A stretch of DNA of 64,000 nt. Source: Miscanthus floridulus. Lineage: Eukaryota; Streptophyta; Magnoliopsida; Poales; Poaceae. Positions 39,055-50,559 of this stretch are shown piece by piece; position 1 is the first letter of the stretch; each line of letters starts with the position of its first letter. The notes under the pieces were generated by a model, which searched no databases, was not told the origin of the DNA, and was given only the letters and a program-made list of their open reading frames with translations. The position numbers and the translations under genes are program-made. The stretch covers positions 74,834,791 to 74,898,790 of the forward strand of contig NC_089584.1 of assembly GCF_019320115.1 (NCBI RefSeq), in the 5' to 3' direction.

Positions 39055-39450
39055 AAAACATAAGTAACTTGTTTATATGTAGATCCTAATAAATTTATCT
39101 ATAGAATTTAAATACTTATATCTCTTAAAATTATTAGTGTCCGTACAATGTTACGAATTGATGGATTAGTTTTTAGTTAATTGTCAATGTGCTTATACTA
39201 GGTCAGAGTAATCATGCATTTTGAATGTACAACCCAATTTCATTATAAGAATCATTGTAAATATGATGGATATATAGAGCATTAAGTTGATATGTTGGTA
39301 CAATGAAAACCTTGCTAGGGCATGAAGTCATTGTTAATATGAGAAGTTCAGTTGTTTGACCCTATAGATTTATATGATGAAATTAAGGTTTAATAAAATT
39401 GACTCCCCATTTGGCATCACCTGTCTGCTAAGGTCATAAAAATCTAATTA

Positions 39451-39675
39451 ACTAGAAGATACCCCGCGCGTTGCTGTAGGGATTACAAAGAATTTAGAAG
39501 GAAATTATATGGAGATGATGTGGATAACTTGCATTAAGATGTTAAAAGTAAGTGGTATGATATGACTATTAGTGGAGATGATGTGGGTAGTTAGTGGGGG
39601 ATGATGTGGATGGCTTGCATGTTGAGATGACTTGTAACGAGGATTAGCTTTATAAGAGATATAGATATAGATATA
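39451..39675. mobile_element. Short element sharing the AGATACCCCGCG end
   Basis: Starts AGAAGATACCCCGCGCGTTG and ends near TTATAAGAGATATAGATATA, about 220 bp. It shares its start with the insertion at 36431. It is non-coding and of unknown family. Confidence 0.45.
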
Positions 39676-39908
39676 ATTGTGATTCTTGATGGGCCAACAG
39701 TAAAGTTTGATATACTTTCTAATGAAAAATTTAATGTATGACCGAGTTATAGGTTAACATTTACACATGAATTAGTAACATGTCAAAAATCTATCCAATC
39801 ATATGAGATTAAGTTAGGCTTTTTAGTGATAAATTTTGAGTACCCTCCGCTGTCATTTACTCACTCGGATAGAGGCTAACTAGAGTGAATTGATGGTACA
39901 GAAATGTA

Positions 39909-40001
39909 CTCCCTAAGTTACAAATTATAAAACATTCTGACTTTTTTAGATACATAGCTTTTAAAAGCCAGAACATCTTATAATTTGAAATTGAGGGAAT
40001 A
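39909..40001. mobile_element. Small Stowaway-like MITE, 93 bp
   Basis: Ends CTCCCTAAGTT and its inverse AATTGAGGGAA lie between TA dinucleotides, with a long imperfect inverted repeat (ACAAATTATAAAACATTCTG against CAGAACATCTTATAATTTG). Confidence 0.7.
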
Positions 40002-40359
40002 GCAGAAACACGTTCTGAGAGGTTGTCAGCGTATATGACATTTGTTGGTTTTTGCTAGCCATCATCAACTCCATGTAGTTTCTCAAAATAAAAATAAAAT
40101 CAGCGACTCCATATACCAATAATTTTTTTTAAAAAAACATGCTTCAAACTTATATGATGAAGCAGGGGCTGATGAGGGTAACACTTGCACCACTATCTTG
40201 TTGAACAGAAACGAAAACCAATATACGTCAGGAGAAATAATGAGAAACAATTGTCCCAAGAACACCACAGTCAAAAGCACAGCTCCCTAAGCCACCAGCA
40301 GACCACGGTAGCTCGACCGGATCATTCGTGTCACGCGATGCGAAGGAAGGAAGCATGGA

Positions 40360-40563
40360 TCAGCTCGCGAAGTAGGTGACGAACAGCGCCGCGAACATGA
40401 GCAGGTACGCGATCGCCTGGTCGATGGCCTTGGCGTCGATCACCCGTACCACAGCTGTCGCCGCCGCCACTGGCGCCGGCTTGTCCTGCGCCATGGTCAG
40501 CTGCATGAGCCCGGAGAAGAAGAAGGCGGTGAACAGCAGGATGCACGCCTTAGCGGTCGCCAT
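40360..40563 (-). CDS. Arabinogalactan peptide (AGP16/20-like), 67 residues
   Basis: Minus strand, single exon, ATG at 40561-40563. An N-terminal signal peptide (about residues 1-26, ending LTMAQ) is followed by a very short mature part (DKPAPVAAATA). The family C-terminus follows (DAKAIDQAIAYLLMFAALFV), which directs GPI anchoring and removal of the hydrophobic tail. The product would be a tiny, probably hydroxyproline-glycosylated cell-surface peptide. Its AP-rich core is shorter than the APAP..TSDG core common in this family. The flanking DNA is transposon-rich, but this ORF is uninterrupted. Confidence 0.85.
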   Translation of the reverse strand: MATAKACILLFTAFFFSGLMQLTMAQDKPAPVAAATAVVRVIDAKAIDQAIAYLLMFAALFVTYFAS

Positions 40564-40685
40564 GTAGCTTTGCTATATGGAAGAAAGATTGCTGAACCAA
40601 TAAGCTTATGGATCACCACCGATCACACACACAGATATTCTTGTAAGATGTTTATGGCAACGCATGCAGTGCAGAGGCATGTTGT

Positions 40686-40700
40686 GGTATATATAGTTTC
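40686..40700 (-). promoter_or_regulatory. TATA box of the arabinogalactan peptide gene
   Basis: On the minus strand AACTATATATACCAC lies about 125 bases upstream of the ATG, a good plant TATA element with a plausible 5' UTR length. Confidence 0.6.
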
Positions 40701-41655
40701 AGTATGGCAGAACAAGCAAGCCAAGAGCGAAGAGTTCTCAGTGTGTGCTTTGTCTGATCAGGACTCGTGGATGGAAACAAAAAAAACAGGGTTTGAAGCA
40801 TGGGTGGAATCAGTCAATCCGTCCGTCCGGCTCGGCAGGCTTGACTGGCCGAAGCCGAGAGAACTTTTGGAAGCTGCAAGGCTGTAACTTTGTGAATCGT
40901 TTCGCACGAGTTAAGAAAGTGATGCAAGGGATGACGAGAAGATGCATGGCTTTAGTTTGGGCAGGCCAGGATGTCACGAAACGGCGCGCGCCCATTGGCC
41001 TGCTGAAATCATCACTTCATCAGCAAGGAGCGGCGCCAGAGATCGATCAGCAGAGCAATGCTGACCAGTGACCAGTGACCAAGCACAATATGACCAGGGA
41101 CCAATGCTGACCTGACCATTGTGACCCGTGGCTGTATCCTTAGGTTGGAGTATTTCGATCAGTCCTTCCCTTTATATAAAAGCGCTCGGAGCATATAGAT
41201 GACTTGTCAAAATCATACGCAACAAAATTATAGGAAAGTAAGCAAGGGATTAAACCTACTTCAGAAATTTCACAAGGAGTTTAAATATTTTTCCATCTCT
41301 TGAACATTACAACTTCTGAACTTACATTTCGATTTTTAAAATTGTTTCTGAACTTCAAAGTTGGCACAGAAAAATAGCTCCAAGAAATTGAAAAAAAGAA
41401 CAAAAAACACCTTCTTCTTTTGTTGATGCCCGCTTTTTTTTTGGCAACATGAAGATATATGGTCATAGCTCTTTTTCACAGACTTTGTTTTAGGATAATT
41501 TGGTAGGTGTTCTGCCGTTTCATTTCAGTTAGAAGCAAAGTTCAAAGGTTACAAAACACGTACACTATACAGAGAGGAAAACTGAAGCCGAGATGACAAA
41601 ACAGAGGAGACAAGGAGGGAAAAGGAAAAGAAGAGTTGCAGCAGCAGTTTTCAGG

Positions 41656-41813
41656 CTATGTCTCTAATTCTTGGGCTACCATCTGCAGCAGTCTTAGATC
41701 GTTTCGAATCTCTTCTAAGAGTTCCTCTGTGCTGCGTGCTTTGTTGTCCAAGACTCGTTTGCATCGCTCCTTCAAAATATTCCAAACGGTGTAAGTTATA
41801 ATTGTGGTCCTTT
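41656..41813 (-). pseudogene. 3' end fragment of an L1-type LINE
   Basis: The minus strand encodes YTVWNILKERCKRVLDNKAR and ELLEEIRNDLRLL before a stop at 41656. This is the IW-x-x-W/LKERN-like C-terminal module of plant non-LTR reverse transcriptases. No catalytic RT domain is nearby, so it is a 5'-truncated remnant. Confidence 0.6.
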
Positions 41814-42740
41814 TTCATAGACTTCGACGCTGAGCCTTAGCTCAATTTTTGCGAGTCTTAGCTTTTGCTAAAAAGCCCTTGGCCGCGCGTATGACATAAG
41901 GTATTTGAGCTTTAGCTCTTTTCGTTTTTTCTTCGGTGCTCCTATTTTCAGCAACGCGAGATAATCTCTGCTTGTTTTTTTTTCTTTGGCGCTCGCTTTT
42001 TTTGGTACGCAAAGATATAGATCTCTCTGCTCTTTTTCTTGAGAGACTTGCATGACCATTTTTTGTGCATGAATGCAGTGTGTACTCATGAAATCATTCG
42101 TGTCGAACACACTATAATCAAGCATATATTTCAGTTGGGAATGGTTTTATATTAAACAAGATAGGGAACAATGCAGTGAGGCTAAAAGCTGGACACTATC
42201 TGTATTTTTGTCTATTGAAATGGAGCATTTTTATACAGCTCGTCAAAAAGAAACTACAGAATTTAGATGTGGTGACAGGAGAGCAGGATGATGTGCTAAA
42301 TTTATGGATGGAAACGTAAATACTAATAAAAGGATAAATGCAGGCACGATATGCACCATCCAGAAACAACAAATCAGATATATCTAAAGAATAATAGCTG
42401 ACAGAAACCAGAATCATAATTATCATTGGAACACATTTTTTGTGATATCAGTTCATACAACACAATTAAAATAAAACATAGATGTAACATATCTACATCC
42501 ACTACGGAAACACCTGAAGTACTTCCCTGCTACCATTGATACTTTAGTTTATAAACTCAGTTTGGTGAGCAAGGATAGGGAAGCTCATAACAAAATTACC
42601 TCGTCGATGACCAAATGCCCAGATGCTTGGAGATCCCAGTTTGAAGGTAGGTGAAACCATAACCCAGGGGTCTAATTCCGGAGCCAAAACCTGCCACGCC
42701 TTGTACAGTCTTGTTCCTCATGTCAAGTGCAATCACATAT
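41814..42740. other. Intergenic DNA, no gene recognised
   Basis: AT-rich with T-runs; no exon or element ends identified. Confidence 0.4.
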
Positions 42741-43015
42741 CACTACGCCAGATTTGAACATCACTGCCGGCCTCATCACTGCCGGATTTGTGAGAACCGA
42801 TAGTGATGTACCTTCACTGTCGGTTATGAACTTGAAAATGAGAAAATAATTGGACCTGGGCTAAAACCGACAGTGAAGCACCACATCACTGCCGGTTTGT
42901 GGCTTAGACCGACAGTGTTTTGACGGCCACTTATCACTGTCGGTTAAAGCCACAAACCGACAGTGATTAGACTCTATAACTGTCGGTTCTAGCCAAGAAC
43001 CGACGGTGATAAGCC
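42741..43015. repeat. CACTA left end and subterminal repeats
   Basis: About ten copies of CACTGYCGGT or its inverse in 275 bases. In En/Spm such motifs bind the element's own DNA-binding protein. Confidence 0.85.
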
Positions 43016-43650
43016 TACAGCACAAAAACGCTGCAACCGTCCTCTTCTTGCTCCTCTCTTTTATCCTGAGAACAGAGGCGCGCGTTTGGGCCCTTCCCTC
43101 CATTGTTGTGGCTGCTCTTCACCATGAAGCTAGCGCTTGGATTTTGAAAAATGGCTTGATCTTTTCGCTTTAAGGTTAGTAACAAGCATCCACTCCTTTG
43201 ATTTTGTTGCTTAATTAGCTTCGTTTTGATGGCTACATTGCTTGATTCTCATTCTAGTTCTTTCTCCATTCTGGAGACCACTTTTCCAATTGGACATTTG
43301 TGCAAGGCTCAAATTATGGTGAATCCATCATCCAAACGGTTGGTGTCTATGAACATATTTAAATTCCTAGCTAATTATTCCATGGTGGTCAAGATCATCA
43401 TTGTTAGTATGTGATGCTATAATTAGTTCTTAGAAGTAGAGTAGAATAGTTGTTCTTTAATATTGCGCAATAATTGTTTTTAGTACGATTTTTAATTTAC
43501 AGGGCCGGGGCTATCAATTTTAATTTTCTAATAATTAGTGTACAATAATGTATCCTAAAAATGGTACTTTCGAGCTACAATTGTTGTTCATGAAGCTTGA
43601 TTTCTTATTAATTCTTTGTAATTACTGTCTCAGTATTTTTTTTTCAGAGA

Positions 43651-44300
43651 TGGATCGAGAGTGGATGCATCTGCTTGAACGGACAAGCGGTACATGTATG
43701 GCGTCAGCCAGTTTATTACCGATGCCAAAGCCCATGCTGGGAATGAGACCCTGTCTTCTGCTCATGCAAAGATTTAAAGAATTAAAGGAACTTTCGTCAA
43801 ATTGAGTCTATACGATCGCACTTAATTACCAGGGGGTTCACGCCAAATTATATGATATGGACTATGCTTGGCGAGGTTGGTGTGAATGTTCTGTAGGAAA
43901 ACGATGATGATGTGAACATGCCTGACGTAGCCATCTACAATGCCGATGAGGAACCCGATGTCAACACGGAACCTAGGGCCACAGTTAATAATGTGTTTAG
44001 GAACATGCTAGCTGACGACACCGAGGATAACGATGGCATTTCTTAGCTGCTACATAATGTAGAGACCGGATGTCTTAGTGAAAGATAGCTGCTACATAAT
44101 GTAGAGACCGGATGTCTTAGTGAAAGACAGTTGAGAAAGTTAGAGAAAATGAGACAAGATAGCAAAACACCATTGTATAGGAATTGTCCAATGACTAGCA
44201 CAAGCAATCACTGCAAACTCTATATCCGAGCAGGTCACAGGCTTGACTGGATAAAAAACATAAGGAGAAATTTGTCAACTGGTTGCGATATCGCTTGCTT
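43651..44300 (+). pseudogene. CACTA transposase N-terminus (transposase-associated domain), broken
   Basis: MDREWMHLLERTSGT and a following QFITDAKAHAGNE in another frame match the start of plant CACTA TNP2 proteins. An acidic linker (ENDDDVNMPDVAIYNADEEP) follows. There are several stops and frameshifts and a 42-bp tandem duplication at 44045-44128. The TNP2 catalytic core that should come next is absent. Confidence 0.65.
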
Positions 44301-44307
44301 GGAATAG

Positions 44308-44955
44308 TTGGGTAATCAACTGAATGCCTTAGCCAAGGGACCTTCGAGTACATATCTTAAGTACCAAGGGTATGAGATCAATGGATTCACATTTTACACA
44401 AAAAATCAAGATGAAAAGAGCACATACCAAAATTGTGGTATTTGTTTTGATGCTCATGACGAAAACGACAATGTGCAGGCGACATACTATGGTTTAATAG
44501 AGGAGATATGGGAGCTAGCCTACGGTCCATTGAAGACAGCTCTTTTTTGCTACCAGTGGGTCCGGCTCAAGAAAATCAACACTGACAGCAAAGGGTTCAC
44601 TACCGTTGATCTCACTAAGACCGCATACAGAGACAACCCCTTCGTCCTTGCAAGAGATGTTATGCAAGTCTTCTATGCAAGGGACAACAAGACAAAAGGA
44701 AGGCTAAAAGTAGTCCTAGAAGAGAAAAGGAAGATTGTCGGTGTTGATGGAGTGACGGACAAAGAAGACTACAAGGGCTATCAGGAAATGCCTCAATTCG
44801 GGGCGAACGTACCCCTACTTATCCTTCAAGAGGGTGATGAACCTGCTTACGTACGGCTTGATCACAATGAGGCCCTCATTGTTGATGCACCTAAAGATAG
44901 TTATATTATTGTTAACTATGTAATCATTATGCACATAACCGTGAAGGATGTTTGA
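44308..44955 (+). pseudogene. CACTA TNP2-type C-terminal region (DUF4216)
   Basis: KYQGYEINGFTFYTKNQDEK, YYGLIEEIWELAYG and the FTTVDL..YRDNPFVLARDV block are the C-terminal DUF4216 region of CACTA transposases. The frame is open for 215 residues to the TGA at 44955, with a TAG just upstream. An acidic or aromatic tail is lacking. Confidence 0.75.
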
Positions 44956-45666
44956 TCCTGATGAAACTCTCATCTCCTCTCTCCTCCTCGTTAATACTCT
45001 GCCAACTCAACAAATATGCCGACATATCATAGCAATTAATGAGAATGAAAGTTATTTAAAACTATCATTGAGACCGACCTTATTACTATTCAAACACTCG
45101 ATTAGACACCCGACGTAACATTTCTAAACTTTACTCTCTGAATTTAAACACCAACTAAATATAAATATAAATATATATATCTAGACTTTCGATAGAAGGA
45201 CATTGGGGAGGCCATTCTCTTCCGAGCTACTACTAGTAGTGAGGGATCCACAGCTCCTTGGCGCCACTAGTCCCCAACCAGTTTGTAGTCCTTGCTCGCA
45301 ATACTCGAAGGAGCCCAGCCCACAGTTGGCGTTGAGCAAATGTGTAGTAGTTCCATTCCTCCTCCAACCTTCATTGATCACTGATGTATGTGCTCCTAGA
45401 GATGTGAATGGGAATGCATGTGGCTTGTGTGTTGACTATTGAGTGACCCATTTACTTGGTGCGTGTACTGTTCCAGTCTCTAGATCAGGCCAAGATGAAG
45501 AGGAACGCTAAGAAGGCCACGGAGAAAGAAGGTGCAAAGGCGCCCCCGGCGACCCGCGCTCGAATCTCAGGCGTGCCAAACTTTTTTGATTTTTCATTTA
45601 TTTATTATGTAGTAGTAGTGCGTTATGACACGATAAAAGAAAAAGAGCAACTAATTCTAACGTAAT

Positions 45667-45740
45667 CCCTATTCTAGCGTAGTGGTTAAGGCTCCAAACT
45701 AAGAACCCCAAGACCTGGGTTTGAATCCTAGGCTCAGGAT
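45667..45740 (+). ncRNA. tRNA-like sequence (A box and B box)
   Basis: TAGCGTAGTGGTTAAGG resembles a tRNA D-arm/A box. GGTTTGAATCC, 44 bases later, is a B box, with a T-stem CCTGG/CTAGG around it. The acceptor stem pairs poorly. It is best read as a tRNA-derived relic (SINE or pseudogene), not a working tRNA. Confidence 0.35.
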
Positions 45741-45779
45741 TTTTTTTTATATTTTTTATAAAAAGGCTACAATGGTAGG

Positions 45780-46060
45780 CTCCAAATCGATAGTGATTTT
45801 TTTATATTATTTTACTAAAAGGCTGCGATGGCGGCAGGGCCCTTCACTATCGGTTTTGGTTTTAAAACCGACAGTGATAGCGCTGCGATGGCAAGCTCCA
45901 AACCGACAGTGATTTTTTGAAATATTTTTTACTAAAAGATTGCGATGGTAGCATGGCCCTTCACTATAGTGATATTAACTTTCACTGTCGGTTCTATTTA
46001 CAAACCAGCATTGATATTAACTTTCACTGTCTGTTCTACTTAAAACCGGCAGTGATGTCC
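45780..46060. repeat. CACTA right-side subterminal repeats
   Basis: Repeated GGCTGCGATGG-type and CACTATCGGTTTTGG / AACCGACAGTGAT motifs, about eight copies, mirroring those near 42.8 kb. Confidence 0.8.
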
Positions 46061-46144
46061 ATGCCCCCCTATATAAAACAAACCGCCGGCCACATACATC
46101 GATCCCACCCGCCCACAAACCTCATCGCCGATCCATGGCTCCCT

Positions 46145-46843
46145 CCTTGGTCTCACCGTGAGATCTCCTTCAGTAGAAAGGACCAATGGGCTACAATACC
46201 TGAGCCAGGGCATTTTCCTCTGGTTCTCGATCCTTGTATCAACAAGGTTCAGTTCGATAGAGTGCTGATTGACGGCGGTAGTTCCATCGATATACTGTTC
46301 AAGAACAGTTTGCCAGCCCTGAAGATAACCCAGGCTGATCTCAAGCCATACGAGGCACAATTCTGTGGCATTCTCCCCGGACAGAGCTCCACACCTCTCG
46401 GGCAGATCACGCTACCTATGCAATTTGGTACCCCAGACCACTTCCGCACCGACTACGTCAACTTCGTGGTCGCCGACTTCGAAGGCACCTACCATGCTAT
46501 CCTTGGCCGACCTGCGCTCACCAAGTTCATGGCCATACCTCACTATAGGTATTTGGTGCTCAAGATGCCTATTGAGAAGGAGGTTCTAACTCTCAGGGGC
46601 AATGTATACGCAGCTTACACCTACGAGGATGACAGCTTCAAAATAGCAGAGGCTCACGACCTCTCTATTCGCATGGCCGAGACCACGCTCAACGCCAAGA
46701 AGACCCTAGCCAATCACCTAGAGATCCCAGAGCTCGAGGCCCCACACAAGAACATCAAGTCCAAAGAGCACAAAGAGATCCAGCTGGTCATCGGTGATCC
46801 TAGCAAAATGGCCCTTATCGGGGCCAACCTAGATCCTAAATAG
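46145..46843 (+). pseudogene. Aspartic protease region of Gypsy element 2
   Basis: GHFPLVLDPCINKVQFDRVL, the active-site LIDGGSSIDILF, then TPLGQITLPMQFGTPDHFRT and ILGRPALTKFMAIPHY. This part is open and undamaged. The upstream ORF start at 45917 is CACTA sequence and not part of the gene. Confidence 0.85.
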
Positions 46844-46849
46844 GAAGAC

Positions 46850-48280
46850 GCGCTTGTCAGGTTCTTGAGAAGCAACATGAGTGTGTTCGCATGGAAACCC
46901 GCTGACATGCCCGGTGTACCTTAGAACTTGATCGAGCACTCCTTAAATGTTGATGGCAAGGCCAAACCCATCAAGTAGAAGCTATGACGGTTCACTCGCG
47001 ATAAAAAGGAGGCTATTAGGGTAGAAGTTACATGGCTTTTAGCAGCCGGATTTATCAAAGATGTGTATCATCCGGAGTGGTTAGCTAACCCGGTTCTTGT
47101 ACGCAAAAAGAATAAGGAATGGAGAATGTGCGTTGATTACACTGATCTCAACAAACACTGCCCTAAAGACCCCTTCGGCTTACCTCGCATAGACGAGGTC
47201 GTAGATTCAACTGCCAGTTGTGAGCTGCTTTCCTTTCTCGATTGCTACTCTGGTTATCACCAGATTGCTCTAAAAAAGGATGACTAGATCCAGACATCCT
47301 TCATCACGCCCTTCAGCGCCTACTGCTACATGACCATGTCGTTCAGGCTCAAGAACGCTGGGGCTACCTACCAACACGCCATACAGGCCTGCCTCTAAGA
47401 CAAGATAAAAGACGACCTCGTCGAGGCTTATGTTGACGATGTAGTTGTTAAAACCAAGGAAGCATACACCCTTGTTGACAACCTAGAATGTACCTTTGCA
47501 GCCCTTAACACATTCCAATGGAAAATTAAACCCAAAGAAGTGCATCTTTGGTGTTCCATCTGGTATACTGCTCGGCAACATCGTCAGCCATGATGGCATA
47601 TGCCCTAACCCAGAGAAAGTAAAAGCTGTCTTGGACATGAAGCCACCCAAAAAGGTGAAGGATGTTTAGAAGCTTACCGGATGCATGGCTGCCCTCAGTC
47701 GTTTCATATCTAGATTAGGCAAAAAAGGACTACCATTTTTCCAGCTGCTCAAAGCATCCGAGAAGTTTGAGTGGTCGAAGGTAGCAGATGCTGCCTTTAC
47801 ATAGCTGAAATAATTCCTTACATCACCTCCGGTCCTCACTGCTCCTAGAGAAGATGAAACCCTCCTGCTTTACATTGCGACAACTAATCGAGTGGTCTCC
47901 ACTGCCATGGTGGTCGAGCGCGATGAGCCCAACCACGTCTACAAGGTACAACGACCAATTTATTTCATCAGTGAGGTACTCAATGAATCCAAGACCAGGT
48001 ACCCATAGATTCAAAAACTGATCTATGCCATACTAATTACATCCTGAAAGTTGAAACACTACTTCAATGAATATTGTGTGGTGGTCATGACCGAGTACCC
48101 TCTGGGAGACATCATTCGCAACAAGGATGCAAACAGGCACATCGTCAAATGGGCAATGGTGCTATGCCCTTTCTCCTTGGAATTTGCAAGCCGTACTACA
48201 ATCAAGCTCAGGCACTTGTCGATTTCATCGTCGAGTGGACAGACTTAAGCACACCTGCCTCTCAGGGGCCTGCCAAGTAT
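46850..48280 (+). pseudogene. Reverse transcriptase and RNase H-like part of Gypsy element 2
   Basis: Blocks WRMCVDYTDLNKHCPKDPFG, SFLDCYSGYHQIAL, MSFRLKNAGATYQ, YVDD (about 47428-47439), LTGCMAALSRFISR and YFISEVLNES. Interrupted by TAG at about 46922, 46976, 47285, 47667, 47802 and 48007 and a TAA at about 47397. A one-base shift lies at about 47527. Confidence 0.85.
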
Positions 48281-48286
48281 TGAAAG

Positions 48287-48720
48287 ATGTACTTCGATGG
48301 CTCTCTCAACATCGACGGCGTAGGAGTAGGAGTCCTTTTTGTATCACCATCTAGGGAGCAGCTCCGATATGTCCTCAGGATTTATTTCCCGGCATCTAAC
48401 AACGCCGCTGAGTATGAAGCATGCCTACATAGTCTGTGCATTGCGGTCAAGCTCGGTGTCAAGCGTCTCTATGTTTATGGAGACTTAGCTCTAGTCATCA
48501 ACCAACTCAACAAGGACTAGGATACGACCAGCAAAAAGATGGACGCATACTGCAAAACGACTAGAAAGCTGGAAGGCAAGTTCTATGGCATCGAATACAC
48601 ACATGTGGTCTGGGATAAAAATCAAGCAGCAGATGCGCTGTCAAAGTTAGGATCATCCCAAGCCAAAGTCCCACACGGCGTATTTGTTCAAGACCTGCTC
48701 ATGCCCTCCATCAAAGAAGA
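48287..48720 (+). pseudogene. RNase H domain of Gypsy element 2
   Basis: YFDGSLNIDGVGVGVLF, NNAAEYEACLHSL, VYGDLALVINQ (the Asp-Ser of the homologue is Asp-Leu) and HVVWDKNQAADALSKL. One TAG at 48518 interrupts it. Confidence 0.8.
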
Positions 48721-48779
48721 AGATCCCGCGGTCGACAAGCCTCTAGAACAGCTATTGGTGGCTACGGTTCCGGCGTCAA

Positions 48780-50056
48780 ACACCACCAAACCACCTCCGA
48801 CCACTAAGGAGACCGACTGGAGAGTACCTTTCATCAAATACCTAACAGATGGCAGCGGTTACATCGATCGGACAGAAAACAAATGCCTGATGCATCGCAG
48901 TAAGCAGTATCTGCTTGTCGATGGCAAATTGTGGCACAAGACCGCGAAGGAGGAAATCTTGATGAAGTGTATAACCCAGGAGGATGGTGAACATCTCCTA
49001 GACAAAATCCACTTTGGCTCCTACAGCAACTATGTGGCCTCGAGAACGCTGGTCGGCAAGGCTTTCTGAGCAGGGTTCTATTGGCCGTCAGCCATAGCCG
49101 ATGCAGAGAAGCTAGTCCGCCATTGTGAAGGTTGTCAGTTTTTCACCAAGAGAATCCATGTACCAGCACACGAGATTCATACTATACTAGCCTCTTGGCC
49201 CTTCACATGCTAGGGACTGGATATGATTGGCCCTTTCAAACCGGCCCCTAGGAAATTTACATGCGTCTTTGTGCTGATCGACAAATTCTCCAAGTGGATA
49301 GAGTACATGCCCCTGGTCAAGGCATCTTTAGAAAAGGCTATCGCGTTCCTTGACCAGGTCATCTACTGCTTTAGCGTACCCAACAGCATCATCACTGATC
49401 TGGGTACTCAGTTCACCGGGAACGCTTTTTGGGACTTCTGCAATGAAAGGAGCATAATAGTAAAATATGTCTTGGTGGCACACCCTAGAGCTAATGGACA
49501 GGTCGAGCAGGCAAATGGTATGATCTTGGATGCACTTAAGAAGAGGATGTACAGAGAGAATGACAAAGCTCCTGGAAGATGGCTCAAAGAGTTACCAGCC
49601 GTGGTCTAGGGTCTCAGAACCTAGCCCAGTCGCAATACCAGCGTATCACCATACTTTATGGTTTATGGCGCTAAGGTAGTGCTCCTAGCAGATATAGCCT
49701 TCAAATCAACATGGGTAGAGAACTTTGACGAAGACAAGGCCAATGAAGTGCAGGAGCTAGAAGTGAATAGTGTAGAAGAGAAGCGGCTCGATTCTTGCGT
49801 ACACATAGCCAAATACCTTGCTGTTTTGCACTGGTACTACAACAAGAACATCAAGGAGCTATTCTTCGTGGTCGAGGACCTGGTTCTAAAGTGGAAGACG
49901 AATTAGGCTGGTGTCCACAAACTCACAACCCCATGGGAAGGACCCTTCATGATCAAGGAGGTTACACGCCCTACATCTTACAGGCTAGCTCACCTAGACA
50001 GAACAAACGTACCCAATTCCTGGCACATCGACAAGCTTAGGCGTTTCTATGCTTAG
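48780..50056 (+). pseudogene. Integrase of Gypsy element 2
   Basis: Zinc-binding part (HFGSYSNYVASRTLVGKAF, then HCEGCQF-like), core with DKFSKWIEYMP, IITDLGTQFTG and VAHPRANGQVEQANG, and a tail ending LRRFYA at about 50056. Stops at about 49067 (TGA), 49211, 49607, 49623 and 49904 (TAG). Confidence 0.85.
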
Positions 50057-50559
50057 CTACTAAGATATGTACCCCTCTTGTACTTTTGACTTATTTCAAT
50101 AAAGCTATTATGATTTCTCCGACCACTCTAATGTGTCAATTCGAAGTCTATTGTTATTCTAACTCTACCAGTTAAAACCGGCCACCATTCCTTCTCGGGT
50201 TCTTGGAGCAGGCCCTATCTCCGGTTCCTCCCAACGCGTGCACGGGATCCGCTCTCTACGCTATGGGTGATCGGCAGGTGCTCTCTGGTTTGACTTGTGT
50301 GTTTCTACGTGTGCACAAGCTACGCACCTCACACTCCAACCGCAAGGCAAACCAAGGCCATACAAACCTTTTAGGATGACGTGTCGACTAAACTAGTACA
50401 ACTAAACAGAACACCAACATGTTCTAACTTAGTTACATCAACACGATATCCGAGCTTAAACATGTTTTCTACAAAACAGACAAGCTTATGTTGAAATACT
50501 GTTACGTTATTACAAGCTTGCCTGAAAAGGTCCAAGTTTACAATAACCCAACTACATCT

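Larger units (their letters stand above)
42741..46065 (+). mobile_element. CACTA (En/Spm-type) element, internally deleted and truncated on the right
   Basis: Begins CACTACGCCAGA at 42741. It has subterminal arrays of ACCGACAGTG/CACTGTCGGT on both sides (42760-43015 and about 45780-46060) and CACTA-specific coding remnants between. No CTGGCGTAGTG right terminus is found. The sequence runs into Gypsy element 2 at about 46065-46130. Confidence 0.8.

Noticed and set aside
45917..46843. Single 308-residue gene from 45917
   Set aside because: It fuses CACTA subterminal repeat translation with the Gypsy protease; only the part from about 46145 is a real domain.
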